Notes: generated by a model from the sequence alone, not told the origin. DNA of 64,000 nt from Roseiarcus sp963758335 (GCA_963758335.1 CAVWVF010000005.1:62001-126000); one strand, 5' to 3'. Positions 9,291 to 18,111 are shown, numbered from the stretch's first letter. A program made the numbers and translations.

Positions 9291-10964
9291 ATGGGCGCCG
9301 CAGCGCAGGGCCCGCGTTACGATGAAACCTTCCCGACTTTGACGGCGAAGGAGATCGACCGGATTCGCCGGTTCGGATCTTTGCGCAAATATTCCAGTGG
9401 CGAGAGACTATTTGAAACCGGCGAGCCGGGACCGGGCATGTTTGTCGTGTTGTCGGGCAGCGTGGCGATCACGCAGCGCGACGGGCTGGGCCACGTGACT
9501 CCGGTCGCCGAGCAAAGCGCGGGTCAGTTCTTGGCCGAGATTGGACAACTCTCCAACCGCCCGGCGCTGGTCGGTGCAACTGCGGAGGGCGATGTCGAGA
9601 CGCTGCTCATCCCGCCCGAGGGCGTTCGGTCGCTGCTAGTGGCGGAAGCGGATTTGGGGGAGCGCATCATGCGCGCGCTCATTCTGCGCCGCGTGAGTTT
9701 AGTTAAAAGCAGCGCCGGCGGGCCTGTGTTGGTTGGAGCCCCAACGTCTGGGGACGTTATCCGGCTGCAGGACTTTCTCAGCCGCAACAGTTATCCCTAT
9801 CACCTGCTAGATCCCGCCACAGACCATGAAGCCAGCGACCTGATCGCCCATTGCGCAGCTTTCGCGGGAAAATTGCCTCTGGTCGTTTGTCCCAATGGCG
9901 CGACGCTCAGCAACCCCTCGGAGACCGCTCTTGCCGTGCAATTGGGGATGATCGGCAGTCCGCGCCAAAATTTTGTCTATGACGTCGCGGTCGTCGGCGC
10001 CGGTCCTGCCGGCCTCTCGACGGCCGTCTATGCAACGTCTGAGGGTCTTTCCGTGGTCGTTTTGGATGCGCGCGCCTTTGGTGGGCAGGCCGGCGCGAGC
10101 GCGCGCATCGAGAATTATTTCGGATTTCCAACCGGGATTTCCGGGCAGGCCCTGACCGCCCGCGCCTTCGTCCAAGCGCAAAAATTCGGGGCAGAAATGA
10201 TGATTCCCGCCGTCGTCAAGACGCTTGATTGTTCGCGGACGAACGGGGCGTTGGCGCTCGAGGTCGAGGGCGGCGAACGCATTCAAGCGCGGGCAATCGT
10301 GGTCGCCAGCGGGGCGAAATATCGCCGCCCCGCGATCGCCGACCTCGCCCATTTCGAGGGTCACGGAGTTTGGTATTGGGCGTCTCCGAACGAGGCTCGG
10401 CTTTGCTCGGGGGAAGAGGTCGTCCTGGTGGGCGGAGGCAATTCCGCCGGTCAGGGCGCTGTCTTTCTCTCTGCCTACGCCGCGAAGGTCCGCATGATGG
10501 TGCGCGGGCCAGGCCTTGCCGAAAGCATGTTGCGGTATCTGATCGACCGTATCGCCGCCGCGCCGAATATCGAGCTGATGACGCAGACGGAGATTGTCGC
10601 CTTGAGCGGCGCCCCGAATGCGGCTCTCGAGAGGGTCCGTTGGCGGGATCACCTCGCAGGTGTCGAGACAGAGGCTCCCATTCGCAACGTCTTTCTCTTC
10701 GTCGGCGCCGATCCCGCGACGGAATGGCTTCAGGGCTGCGGGGTCGCGGTGGACAAGGCCGGCTTCGTGATCACCGGTGTGCACTTCAGCGAAGGCGAGA
10801 ATCGCTCGTCCTCGCCGCTCGAATCCTCGATGCCCGGAGTGTTCGCTGTGGGCGACGTCCGGTCGGGATCGGTCAAGCGCGTGGGGAGCGCGATCGGCGA
10901 AGGCGCGCAGGTCGTGCAGGCCATCCACGGGTTTCTCGCGCACTCTCCTGGTCCAACACTCTAA
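9291..10964 (+). CDS. Cyclic-nucleotide-domain/thioredoxin-reductase-like flavoprotein
   Basis: A 557-residue fusion. Residues 15-135 form a cyclic-nucleotide-binding domain (SGERLFETGEPGPGMFVV, FLAEIGQLSNRPAL). Residues 145-220 look like a redox-inactive thioredoxin/glutaredoxin-type spacer. Residues 228-555 are a pyridine-nucleotide-disulfide oxidoreductase with FAD motif GAGPAG (236-241), NADPH motif GGGNSAGQ (381-388) and the second FAD motif ending FAVGDVRSGSVKRV. The redox CxxC of true thioredoxin reductase is absent; the equivalent stretch reads WYWASPNEARLC. It probably transfers electrons to an unknown partner under control of a bound ligand. The UBP-type zinc-finger gene follows after 17 bases. 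Confidence 0.85.
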   Translation: MGAAAQGPRYDETFPTLTAKEIDRIRRFGSLRKYSSGERLFETGEPGPGMFVVLSGSVAITQRDGLGHVTPVAEQSAGQFLAEIGQLSNRPALVGATAEGDVETLLIPPEGVRSLLVAEADLGERIMRALILRRVSLVKSSAGGPVLVGAPTSGDVIRLQDFLSRNSYPYHLLDPATDHEASDLIAHCAAFAGKLPLVVCPNGATLSNPSETALAVQLGMIGSPRQNFVYDVAVVGAGPAGLSTAVYATSEGLSVVVLDARAFGGQAGASARIENYFGFPTGISGQALTARAFVQAQKFGAEMMIPAVVKTLDCSRTNGALALEVEGGERIQARAIVVASGAKYRRPAIADLAHFEGHGVWYWASPNEARLCSGEEVVLVGGGNSAGQGAVFLSAYAAKVRMMVRGPGLAESMLRYLIDRIAAAPNIELMTQTEIVALSGAPNAALERVRWRDHLAGVETEAPIRNVFLFVGADPATEWLQGCGVAVDKAGFVITGVHFSEGENRSSSPLESSMPGVFAVGDVRSGSVKRVGSAIGEGAQVVQAIHGFLAHSPGPTL

Positions 10965-10981
10965 CCCCGAGGCGACCCGCC

Positions 10982-11290
10982 ATGTCGAAGCGCTGCACGC
11001 ATTTGAACAGCATTCGCGATGTGACCCCAAGCGCGTTGGGGTGCGAAGAATGTCTGAAAACAGGCGACGCTTGGTTCCACCTTAGGATTTGTCGTACGTG
11101 CGGGCATGTCGGCTGCTGCGATCAGTCGCCAGGCAAGCACGCCACCAAACACTATCACACGACCCGACATCCGATCATCGAAGGTTACGACCCGCCGGAG
11201 GGGTGGGGCTGGTGCTACGTCGATGAGCTGACGTTTGATCTTTCCGATCGCCCGACGCCCCACAACGGTCCTATCCCGCGATACTATTGA
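10982..11290 (+). CDS. UBP-type zinc-finger protein
   Basis: A 102-residue single-domain protein with the zf-UBP pattern: Cys5-x-His7, Cys21-xx-Cys24, Cys37-xx-Cys40, Cys45, His53, His57/59 and His63, with VGCCDQSPGKHATKHYH as its core. In eukaryotes this fold binds the free C-terminus of ubiquitin; in bacteria its ligand is unknown. ATG 10982 follows the flavoprotein stop by 17 bases, so the two are co-transcribed. The frame is open further upstream, but that part is an out-of-frame shadow of the flavoprotein gene. Confidence 0.85.
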   Translation: MSKRCTHLNSIRDVTPSALGCEECLKTGDAWFHLRICRTCGHVGCCDQSPGKHATKHYHTTRHPIIEGYDPPEGWGWCYVDELTFDLSDRPTPHNGPIPRYY

Positions 11291-11318
11291 GGCTGGGGTC
11301 GTCGCCGCCGAATCATCC

Positions 11319-11519
11319 CTCGGTCGCCCGAACGAGGCCTATGTCCGGTCGAAAGGCATGCGCGCAGCGTATTTCATCGTCGACGTCACGCGCGACCGGC
11401 TCGACAGGATCTCGGCAATGGCCGAACGCGGAACGCTCAAGCTGCCGGTCGGCGAGGTTCTCAACCTCGCCGACGCTAGCACCGCCCACCGCATGCTGGA
11501 TGCGCGTCTCACTGACTGA
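11319..11519 (+). pseudogene. C-terminal fragment of a zinc-binding alcohol dehydrogenase/quinone oxidoreductase
   Basis: Only the last 65 or so codons of a medium-chain dehydrogenase are present: AAYFIVDVTRDRLDRISAM, then GTLKLPVGEVLNLADAS and a stop. The cofactor-binding and catalytic domains are absent, so this is a remnant. It begins right after the UBP zinc-finger gene and is followed by an IS1380 piece, suggesting deletion or insertion by mobile DNA. Confidence 0.6.
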
Positions 11520-11537
11520 GCGGAGGGGCGCGGCGAG

Positions 11538-11848
11538 ATGGAGAACCGCATCAAGGAATGCCAGCTCGATCCCTTCGCCGACCGCACCTCGACCGCCATC
11601 ATGCGCGCCAACCAGACTGCGCCTGTGGTTCGCATCGATGGCCTATGTGCTGAGGGCGGCGCTGCGCCGTATCGGCCTCAAGGGGACCGCGCTCGCCAAC
11701 GCCACCTGCGGCTCCGTTCGCCTGAAGCTCCTCAAGATCGGCGCCCTCGTGCGCCTGAGCGCTCCGGCGAATCAAGTTCGCCATGGCCTCGGCCCATCCC
11801 AGGCAGCGCATCTGGGCAACCGCCTACGCGGCGCTCACCGCGACTTGA
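11538..11848 (+). pseudogene. IS1380-family transposase remnant (C-terminal part)
   Basis: Reads MENRIKECQLDPFADRTS in one frame, shifts by one base near 11614 into LRLWFASMAYVLRAALRRIG and LRLKLLKIGALVRLS, then shifts again near 11765 into RRIKFAMAS and stops at 11848. These are the characteristic C-terminal motifs of IS1380 transposases. The N-terminal two thirds are gone. No element ends were found. Confidence 0.75.
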
Positions 11849-12206
11849 CCCTTCCGCCCGTCCGATACTGCCGCGCCTGCCCGCCGCACCGCGCCAGCGC
11901 GCCCGCCAACACACCACACACGTGCGGCGGCGTCGGTCAGGACTCGCTTGGCGAGCACCCCGCCGATGGTGGCGCCTCAGCATGGCCGAACCACCGCAGA
12001 AAGCTGCTCATTCACGCCAAAAAGCGCGTTCAGAATTCACGCTGTGAGAAATCCGGGCTAGGTCCGATACAGTCCCGGGGAGAGACACCTCAGGACATCG
12101 GTGGCACCTGGCCCGAACTTGACATTTGCCCTGATGGAACTCGATCCGGACTGGGTTCCACGCTGGGCCGACCACCGCACCCCTTTGGGGACGACATGTC
12201 ATGTAC
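11849..12206. other. 358-base stretch without a supported gene
   Basis: This lies between the IS1380 remnant and the MFS gene. Open frames here have Arg/Pro-rich, shadow-like composition. Nothing recognisable was seen. Confidence 0.4.
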
Positions 12207-13528
12207 CTAATCTTCTGTGAAGGCGATCTTGGGCGTCTGCCCATCCGCGGTGTCGATCAGCCGTTTCGGCACCAGCACCAGGACCGGAAGGATCAAGGCA
12301 TAGACTATTGTGATCGCGATTACGCACACGGTGAAGCCGCCGAAATGATCATAGAGGTTCGTGCCCAGCACATTGCCGAGGCCATGGACGATGGCATAAA
12401 GCGCGGCGGACATCATCAGCACCGTGCCCTGCAGGCCTCTCGGGCAGGAGCGGATCAGCAGGTCCAGATAGGCGGCCGTTGCGACGCCGCCCATGAGGCC
12501 GATCGGCACTGCCACGATTAGAGCGCCGATCGCGGAGCGAATGAACAGCAGCGGGACCATCTGCGGGATCGCGACCAACGTGCCCCAGAACAGCAGAGTC
12601 TTTAGCGGGAACCTCCGGCATAGAGCGCCGAAGACCGCGAAGGTCGGAATGAAGGAGGCGGAGAAGATCGCATTCCACTGACCCCACTCGGCGTCGTTCG
12701 TGTGCAGAGCGTCTTGCAGATAGTACTGCAACGGCGTTCCGGACCCCGGCGCGAAGTTCCACAGAAGCCAGATCAGCAAGGCGGGGTAAATCGGCCAGTG
12801 CCTGACCAGCCGCCTGATGTCGTCGACTGGATGGGCGGGCGTTCGACTTGCAGATTGTTGAAGACACTGGCGGGCTTCCACAGGCCATAAAGTGCCACCA
12901 GCGCCATGATCACCGCCCCGACGAGAAACAGCAGGTGCGCCGCGCCCGCGGCATCGCGGGCTTCCATCAGGTCGCTGAGTGAACCACCCACGACCAGGGC
13001 CGCGATCCCGGGAAGCGAGCCGAAAATATTCCACGCCGCGCTGACCTGTCCGGACATCACGTGTTGCTGGCCAATGGCAGAGGTCAGGCCGTTCTGCGCG
13101 CTTGAAACGAAGAGGAAGGACGTTCCCAGCAGCAGGTAGGCCACCAGAAGCGTTTGATAGGTCACAGGCATTAAGGCAAACACCACGTACACGGCCGCGC
13201 ACAGGCCGCCGAACAGCACCATGAAACCGCGGTCCCGCATGCCGAACGGATTCCAGGTGTCGCGCGCAAATCCGAAGAGGAAGGACACGTAGCTCGGCGC
13301 CCCGACGATCAGGCCGAAGATCGCCATCTCGTGCGCCTCCAGGTGGAGCTTGTTTTTCAGTAGGAAGCTGACCGGCAGCCCGATCAGGCCACCTCCCGGG
13401 GACCCAAAGCCCAGCAGGACAAGCAGAATGCCCAGATAGCCCAGAATCCGCGCACGCACGCCGACCGGCAGCGCCGCGGGTGAGGCTGCGAAGTCAGAGG
13501 TCTTCGCGGCTTGGGTGTCCGAGATCAT
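12207..13528 (-). pseudogene. MFS transporter interrupted by a frameshift
   Basis: The N-terminal part starts MISDTQAAKTSDFA (13528) and gives six hydrophobic helices through LFLVGAVIMALVALYGLW. Near 12830-12845 the reading frame changes by one base, and the second half continues as HWPIYPALLIWLLWNFAPG with six more helices, ending TPKIAFTED at 12207. Together about 440 residues and 12 helices fit the major facilitator superfamily; the substrate is unknown. No strong ribosome site precedes the start. The single break could be a real mutation or a sequence error. Confidence 0.7.
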
Positions 13529-14016
13529 GTTTGGCGAAGCTTTGAGACTACTCAATATGGCAGGCTCGCCCACCCCAAGTCGGTCGCCGAACGTATCGAG
13601 GCGCACCGGGGCCGGCAAGCGCGACGTGGTCAAGCGTTCGCCAACCCGCGGGTGTCCGCAATCCGCCCGTTCCTGCCGTACAGGAGCCGCTTCGAGGTGA
13701 CGCTTTGCGTTCCTCCCTGTGCACCTGTCGCACTTCTTCGGGGTGGAGGCATCAATGGATCGCGCCTTGCGCATTGCGCGCAAGCTCTTGGCGTCGGCCT
13801 TGCGAGCGAGCCTCTTCTCACGGGGCGACAACTCCGCGTGACGGGCGGCGGGCCCGGCGCGCGGGGAATGTGCGACCGCCGACTGTACGGAAACGGCGCG
13901 CTTTGCGCTGGGCTGGGGACAATACGAAGGCAGCGCGAGAGCCGAACTCGACTCCGCAGGCCCCCGGTGCTTCGATGCGGACGCTGAGCTGATCTTTTGG
14001 CGCTAGGGCAACCCCA
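13529..14016. other. 488-base stretch without a supported gene
   Basis: The minus frame continues upstream of the MFS start to 13831 but is Lys/Arg/Ala-rich with no family resemblance. Nothing else was recognised. Confidence 0.35.
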
Positions 14017-14361
14017 ATGCTTCGAGTTACAGCTCTATTATGGGTCTCTATCGCAATGGTGGGCGCCGCGATAGCGGAAGACGCTAAGCAAGATACTGTC
14101 CAGGTTCATGGCAAGTCGCTTGTGCTCAGTTGTGCAGAGTGGAAGCGCAACGAGGACGGATCGTGGACCAGCATTGGGCCACTTCTAGTCGGAACAAACA
14201 CATTGAATAGCGTGACCTTGCGTGGCGCGAAGGAAACCAAAGTCCTAGAGGAGAAATGTCGAAACGCGTCGGGTCCATCCGCTACCCCGTCGCGAAGTGG
14301 TGATTCAACGCGACATATGAGGCATAGGCATGGCCCTGCGGAGCCTGCCGAGGGAACGTAG
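14017..14361 (+). CDS. Small exported hypothetical protein
   Basis: A 114-residue protein with a clear Sec signal peptide (MLRVTALLWVSIAMVGAAIA, cleavage after AIA). The mature part starts EDAKQDTVQVHGKSLVLSCAEW and has two Cys residues that could form a disulfide. The last 30 residues are Ser/His/Arg-rich and low-complexity, so the C-terminus may be altered. No family is recognised. Confidence 0.5.
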   Translation: MLRVTALLWVSIAMVGAAIAEDAKQDTVQVHGKSLVLSCAEWKRNEDGSWTSIGPLLVGTNTLNSVTLRGAKETKVLEEKCRNASGPSATPSRSGDSTRHMRHRHGPAEPAEGT

Positions 14362-14578
14362 AGGCCGCGCAATTTGCGATGACACCGGTCGAGACCGGTC
14401 ACGCTGTGAGCTTTGACCCCAATGCGCTCTAATTGGAGCCGGGGCGCGCGCCGCGGAAAAACTCCCCTGTCGCCTCAACAGCCTTAATCAAACTGGCCCA
14501 CTACCCGAAAGACACCCGTCTTGCGACGGGCTTTGCCCGGCCATGACGCCTAAAGCGGCTCAGCCGCTATTCCCCCGC

Positions 14579-14953
14579 TCAGTAATACGCGACGCAGACG
14601 CGGTTGCTGTTGTAGTCATAGCCCCAGCGCGCGCATTGGCCGGCGGGGGGCGGGCCGCCGTAGGGCGGGGCGCCGTAGGGCGGGGCGCCGTAGGGCGGGG
14701 CGCCGTAGGGCGGGGCGCCGTAGGGTGGGGGTGGGGTCGCCGCCGCGCCGATCATCGCGCCCGAGCCTGCGCCGATCGCCGCGCCCGCCAGCGCTCCGCC
14801 GGCGCTTCCATGGGTGACGGCCGAACCGATAAGCGCGCCCGCCCCTGCGCCGAGCGCCCCGCCGGCCAGGGCGTTCTGCTGCTGCGGGGTCTGGCAGGCC
14901 GCGACCGAAACGGCGACGGCGAGCGCCGCCGACAGAGCCAACAACTTTCTCAT
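14579..14953 (-). CDS. Glycine-zipper lipoprotein with PYGAP repeats
   Basis: A 124-residue protein starting MRKLLALSAALAVAVS with the lipobox-like VAAC and Cys near residue 20, followed by a glycine-zipper region (ALGAGAGALIGSAV, AAIGAGSGAMIGAA). Then come five PPYGA-type repeats and a C-terminal domain with two Cys (CARWGYDYNSNRVCVAYY). It is probably lipid-anchored in the envelope. ATG 14953 is chosen over an in-frame TTG at 14962 because the signal peptide starts there. It resembles small outer-membrane glycine-zipper proteins common in Hyphomicrobiales. Confidence 0.75.
   Translation of the reverse strand: MRKLLALSAALAVAVSVAACQTPQQQNALAGGALGAGAGALIGSAVTHGSAGGALAGAAIGAGSGAMIGAAATPPPPYGAPPYGAPPYGAPPYGAPPYGGPPPAGQCARWGYDYNSNRVCVAYY
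14655..14730. repeat. 15-bp in-gene tandem repeat (five units)
   Basis: The unit GCCGTAGGGCGGGGC is repeated head to tail and encodes PPYGA on the minus strand. The units are nearly identical, so copy number is likely to vary between strains. Confidence 0.85.
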
Positions 14954-14962
14954 GGAAAGCAA

Positions 14963-15194
14963 TCTCCCGTCCGTGATTTCTCAAAGCTCGCCCCGCGGCC
15001 GCGGCGAGCGCCGCGCGAGCAGGCCAACCGCCTGTCTCGCGGGCACAATCCCATAGTCCAGGTGAAGCTGCAATTAACGACGTCTGTCGGCTCGCGCACG
15101 GATCTTCGGACCGCGATGCACATTGAGACGCGCGAATACCGGGTTTAAGAGTTCACGATGAGATCGACCAGACGCTCGGTCAGCTTCCCGCATG
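14963..15194. other. Stretch without a supported gene
   Basis: This is the upstream region of the lipoprotein gene and the left edge of the LysR remnant. Nothing further was recognised. Confidence 0.3.
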
Positions 15195-15540
15195 AGCCCG
15201 GGCGCCGAGGGCGTCGACTTGGCGTTCCGGCTCGGCGCGCTGAAGGATTGATGCCTGGTTGCGCGAAGGATCCTGACCTATCGGCACCAGCTGGTCGCGA
15301 GCCCGTCCTACCTGAAGACGTGCAATCCCCCGGAGAGGCCCCAGGATCTTGTCGGCCATCGGTTGCTCACCTTTTCTCACTGGAAGCCGGAGAATAGCTA
15401 CCTTCGTTCACAAGAACGGGAAGGACAAGGAAACCGTGACTTTTCAGGCTCACTTCTCGATGAACGACTTCACCGGCTTGGCGCCCGCGTTGGTCGCGGG
15501 CGCCGGAATTGGCGATCTTCCGCCGGTCGTCCAACGAATC
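15195..15540 (+). pseudogene. LysR-type regulator remnant (ligand-binding domain)
   Basis: In one frame the stretch reads EGVDLAFRLGALKD, then a TGA, then VARRILTYRHQLVASPSYLK and VGHRLLTFSHWKPENS. After a one-base shift near 15402 it continues TFVHKNGKDKETVTFQ and NDFTGLAPALVAGAGIGDLP. These are consecutive parts of a LysR substrate-binding domain. The DNA-binding half is missing, and the homology stops near 15535, just before the group II intron piece. Confidence 0.7.
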
Positions 15541-15679
15541 GCGAGCGCGCAGTGTCGGCGCCTTGGGGAATTGTCAGGCTGCCGCCGATTGGATGCACGC
15601 CCGCCAGCCGGCCGGTTAGCCGGTTTCATTTTAGGCTCCGGCAGGCACGGAGATGTGTGCGGTTGGCTTTTCTCGCCCC

Positions 15680-15904
15680 GGACCGCTGCGCGGATGGGCG
15701 AACTACTTCCAAGTAGGAACCGTCAACAAGGCGTATCGGGCGCTCGACGCTTACACAGCCGTGCGGTTGCGCCGGTGGTTGCGCTTCAAGCACAAAGTCA
15801 GGCGACGAAGGGGCGGGAGCTATCCACTCTCGCACCTCTACGGGCACTTCGGGCTCGTACGTCTGAGCCGGCTTGGGCACGACGTGCCGTGGACGAAGGC
15901 GTGA
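15680..15904 (+). pseudogene. Group II intron reverse transcriptase/maturase, C-terminal fragment
   Basis: Reads LRGWANYFQVGTVNKAYRA, YTAVRLRRWLRFKHKVRRR and SHLYGHFGLVRLSRLGHDVP, which are the thumb/maturase and DNA-binding endings of bacterial group II intron proteins. The catalytic YADD core is absent. The intron RNA domain V follows 12 bases after the stop, so the 3' end of the intron is preserved while its 5' part is gone. Confidence 0.8.
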
Positions 15905-15916
15905 GGTCTTGTCCGA

Positions 15917-15949
15917 GAGCCGGATGCGGGTGATCCGCACGTCCGGTTC
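15917..15949 (+). ncRNA. Group II intron domain V
   Basis: Positions 15917-15949 fold into the canonical hairpin: outer stem GAGCCGGA/TCCGGTTC, a bulge, and inner stem TGCGG/CCGCA closed by a GTGA-type loop. This is the catalytic hairpin of the intron, and a plausible domain VI follows. Without the 5' domains the intron cannot splice. Confidence 0.8.
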
Positions 15950-16175
15950 GATGAGGGGGGTGTGGAAACGGAGCTACGGCTGAGCCACTAAGGCACCGCC
16001 AGACGAAAGGGGCGGCAACAGACATGCTCAGCCTAACGCCACCGCGCCACACTCCTACTCTACGCACAGCGCTCTCGTCGATCACAATCATAAGACGAAA
16101 CAGCGACCTCGAGTCTCAGGTTTTGGCCTTGCCACCCTTGGCCGCGGATGCGGGCTCCGCCGCACCGTCTTTGCC

Positions 16176-16310
16176 CTTCGTTTGTCGCCCGAGGAGGCGC
16201 ATGAGCTCTTCAATGGCATCGCGACTGACACGCTCGTCGGTCTGCGGGATCGTACCCTCATTGGCGTGCTGATCTACAGTTTGGCGATGGTGTCAGCGGC
16301 GGTTTCCATG
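16176..16310 (+). pseudogene. Tyrosine recombinase/integrase fragment
   Basis: The frame reads LSPEEAHELFNGIATDTLVG then LRDRTLIGVLIYSLA and VSAAVSM, matching the start of the catalytic domain of phage-type integrases. It ends abruptly at the junction with the serine recombinase (16311). The catalytic Arg, His and Tyr boxes are missing. Confidence 0.6.
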
Positions 16311-16312
16311 CG

Positions 16313-16891
16313 ATCTACGGGTATATCCGGGTTTCAACGGACAAACAGACCACTGAGAACCAGCGGTTTGAAATCCTCAAATATGCTGATGAGAAGCACC
16401 TCAAGATTGACCGCTGGATCGACGAGACTGTGAGCGCGACACGCAAGCTCTCAGAGCGGAAATTAGGCAGGCTCCTCTCAGACATGCAAAAAGGCGACAT
16501 CCTCCTAGTTTCCGAGCTCTCCCGCCTCGGCCGCTCGATCATGGAGGTCATGAGCATTCTCCACACCTTAATGGAAAAAAATGTCAAAGTGTTCACGACC
16601 AAAGAGCGCTACGAACTTGGCAACAACATCAGCTCCAAAGTTTTAGCCTTTGCCTTCAGTCTTTCCGCGGAGATCGAGCGCTCCATGATCTCCTCCCGGA
16701 CAAAAGAGGCCTTAGCCCGGAAGAAAAGCGAGGGAATGCGGTTGGGCCGTCCGAAAGGCAGCCTATCCAGCGTGACCAAGCTTACCGGGAAGGATGATCT
16801 CATCCGGGAATACCTGCAGAAGAAAATCCCCCAGACGGTTATTGCGAGACTTTTAAACGTCAACCAGGGCAGCACAAAGGCTAACAGTTGA
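16313..16891 (+). pseudogene. Serine recombinase (invertase/resolvase) with lost start and altered end
   Basis: The frame reads IYGYIRVSTDKQTTENQR, with the catalytic Ser in RVSTDKQ, then LLVSELSRLGRS and a C-terminal helix-turn-helix stretch (VTKLTGKDDLIREYL, PQTVIARLLNVN). No in-frame ATG precedes it: the ATG at 16308 is in another frame and the frame begins inside the tyrosine recombinase piece. Related proteins begin MIYGYIRVS, so one or two bases were gained at the junction. The last residues (QGSTKANS) come from the neighbouring element rather than the family ending. The AT-richer codons differ from neighbouring genes, suggesting transfer. Confidence 0.7.
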
Positions 16892-16894
16892 AAC

Positions 16895-17112
16895 TTTACC
16901 CATTTCCCCTCCTGCGTGAGATTAACGACAATGTCGCCAAAATCAACTTCCACTTCCACTTCCTCGCCCAGCAGATGCTCCTGGACACCAAAAGCAGCTC
17001 TTAAACAAAGGGGTAACCGGTTGGCATTAAGAAGCCTTGCAATCACAGTGTGAGGGATTTTTTTAGCAATATATTCCCTTATCAGATCATCTTTCCCGGT
17101 TAATTTCGTCAC
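16895..17112 (-). pseudogene. Inverted serine-recombinase tail joined to an IstA-like transposase fragment
   Basis: On the minus strand from 17112 the frame reads VTKLTGKDDLIREYIAKKIP and IARLLNANR, a diverged inverted copy of the recombinase tail at 16777-16862. It then passes into LGEEVEVEVDFGDIVVNL and VKFQLLAFVLPW, resembling the DDE-domain start of IS21-type transposases. The two recombinase tails therefore bracket about 150 bases as an imperfect inverted repeat. Confidence 0.55.
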
Positions 17113-17169
17113 GCCGCCTCTTTATAAGTCTTGTCTCAGCTGGACATCTTGTTAAGCCACTGGTTCCGC

Positions 17170-17400
17170 GGCTAGTGTCACAATGAGAGGTTAGCTTGTT
17201 TTGCGAATGCTTTGATCTCCTTGCCGCCGTCGCAGCAGAAGTCAGTGGCAGGCGGGATGAGATCGCGGAGGGCCTCGCTGAGGCTTGCCGCGTCGAGGCT
17301 GGGAGAACGAACGTCGCGCCGCGGCGATCGCGTGCGACAACGACGGGGATCTGCTCTGTAAGGACGTCATGCTCATTCGCTCGCCCGCCGACGGATGTAG
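17170..17400 (-). pseudogene. IS1595-family transposase remnant
   Basis: On the minus strand, LTEQIPVVVARDRRGATF is followed by a frameshift and then SLDAASLSEALRDLIPPATD, FCCDGGKEIKAFAKQANLS. The order and spacing match the complete IS1595 transposase at 25.6-26.6 kb in this window, but the sequence has diverged, so it is not a recent copy. Confidence 0.75.
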
Positions 17401-17514
17401 ACGCCATGCCGTTCGACGAGATACTCTCTCGGCTCGTTTAGCTTCATAAAGCTCAATGCCGATCCGCCCCAGTACAAATGGTTTTATCCCATCGACTGGC
17501 CGCAACTTTCGGCG

Positions 17515-17883
17515 ATGATCCGGTTTGAGCGAGCCAAAGGCCGGTGCGAGAGGTGCGGCAGACCGCATGGCCGTGAGATCCAGCATTTAGGCGATGGTCG
17601 ATGGTGGGATGAAGACGAACGGACCTGGCGCAATGGACGCGGACGGGCTTTGCGCCGCCTTGCTCGGGTTGGCGACGACATCGCTGTTCGGACAACCAGG
17701 ATCGTGCTGGCGGCTGCGCACCTTGACCACGATCCCACCAATAACCGGCTGCGAAATCTGAAGGCCCTTTGCCAGCGTTGCCATATGCTTCACGACTGTG
17801 CAGAGCACCGTCGGCGGCGCTTGATCACGCTGCGAATGCGGGAGGCGATAGGAGACCTGTTTCTGGGTCCTTATCGCACGTAG
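17515..17883 (+). CDS. HNH endonuclease-like protein, possibly truncated at the N-terminus
   Basis: A 122-residue protein with RAKGRCERCGRPHG, then TRIVLAAAHLDHDPTNNRL and NLKALCQRCHMLHD: the paired CxxC zinc ligands and the His-His-containing core of HNH nucleases. The open frame continues upstream (NADPPQYKWFYPIDWPQLSA), which looks like the usual N-terminus of this family, but no start codon is present there before the IS1595 remnant. The gene may thus have lost its start; ATG 17515 is a fallback. It could be a mobile or phage-derived nuclease. Confidence 0.6.
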   Translation: MIRFERAKGRCERCGRPHGREIQHLGDGRWWDEDERTWRNGRGRALRRLARVGDDIAVRTTRIVLAAAHLDHDPTNNRLRNLKALCQRCHMLHDCAEHRRRRLITLRMREAIGDLFLGPYRT

Positions 17884-17907
17884 CCGCTGAACCCGATGAG
17901 CCATGGC

Positions 17908-18031
17908 TGCGCGTTCCGGTGGATCGTGAACACGGATTCCGTTTGATTGTGAACATCCAATCCAGTTGATCCTGAACACCGGTTCCGGTCGATCGTGAAC
18001 ACCGATTCCGGTGATCATGAACGCGGCCTGG
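17908..18031. repeat. IS21 left terminal repeats
   Basis: Four or five variants of a motif of about 26-28 bases (GATCGTGAACACCGATTCC type) follow each other, with the last unit ACCGATTCCGGTGATCATG matching the right end in inverse orientation. IS21 elements carry such multiple transposase-binding sites at their ends. Confidence 0.75.
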
Positions 18032-18111
18032 AGCGCCACGGTGGGTCTGTGCTGCTGACAGTCTTCAACCAGGGGTAGTCCCGATCCTTTGCCGAGCAGC
18101 GGAGGATGGGA

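Noticed and set aside
10229..10981. Upstream extension of the UBP zinc-finger frame
   Set aside because: Lies within the flavoprotein gene in another frame; only the last 102 codons are protein-like.
14655..14730. Tandem repeats considered as a CRISPR array
   Set aside because: Units are 15 bases, contiguous without spacers, and encode PPYGA repeats of a lipoprotein.
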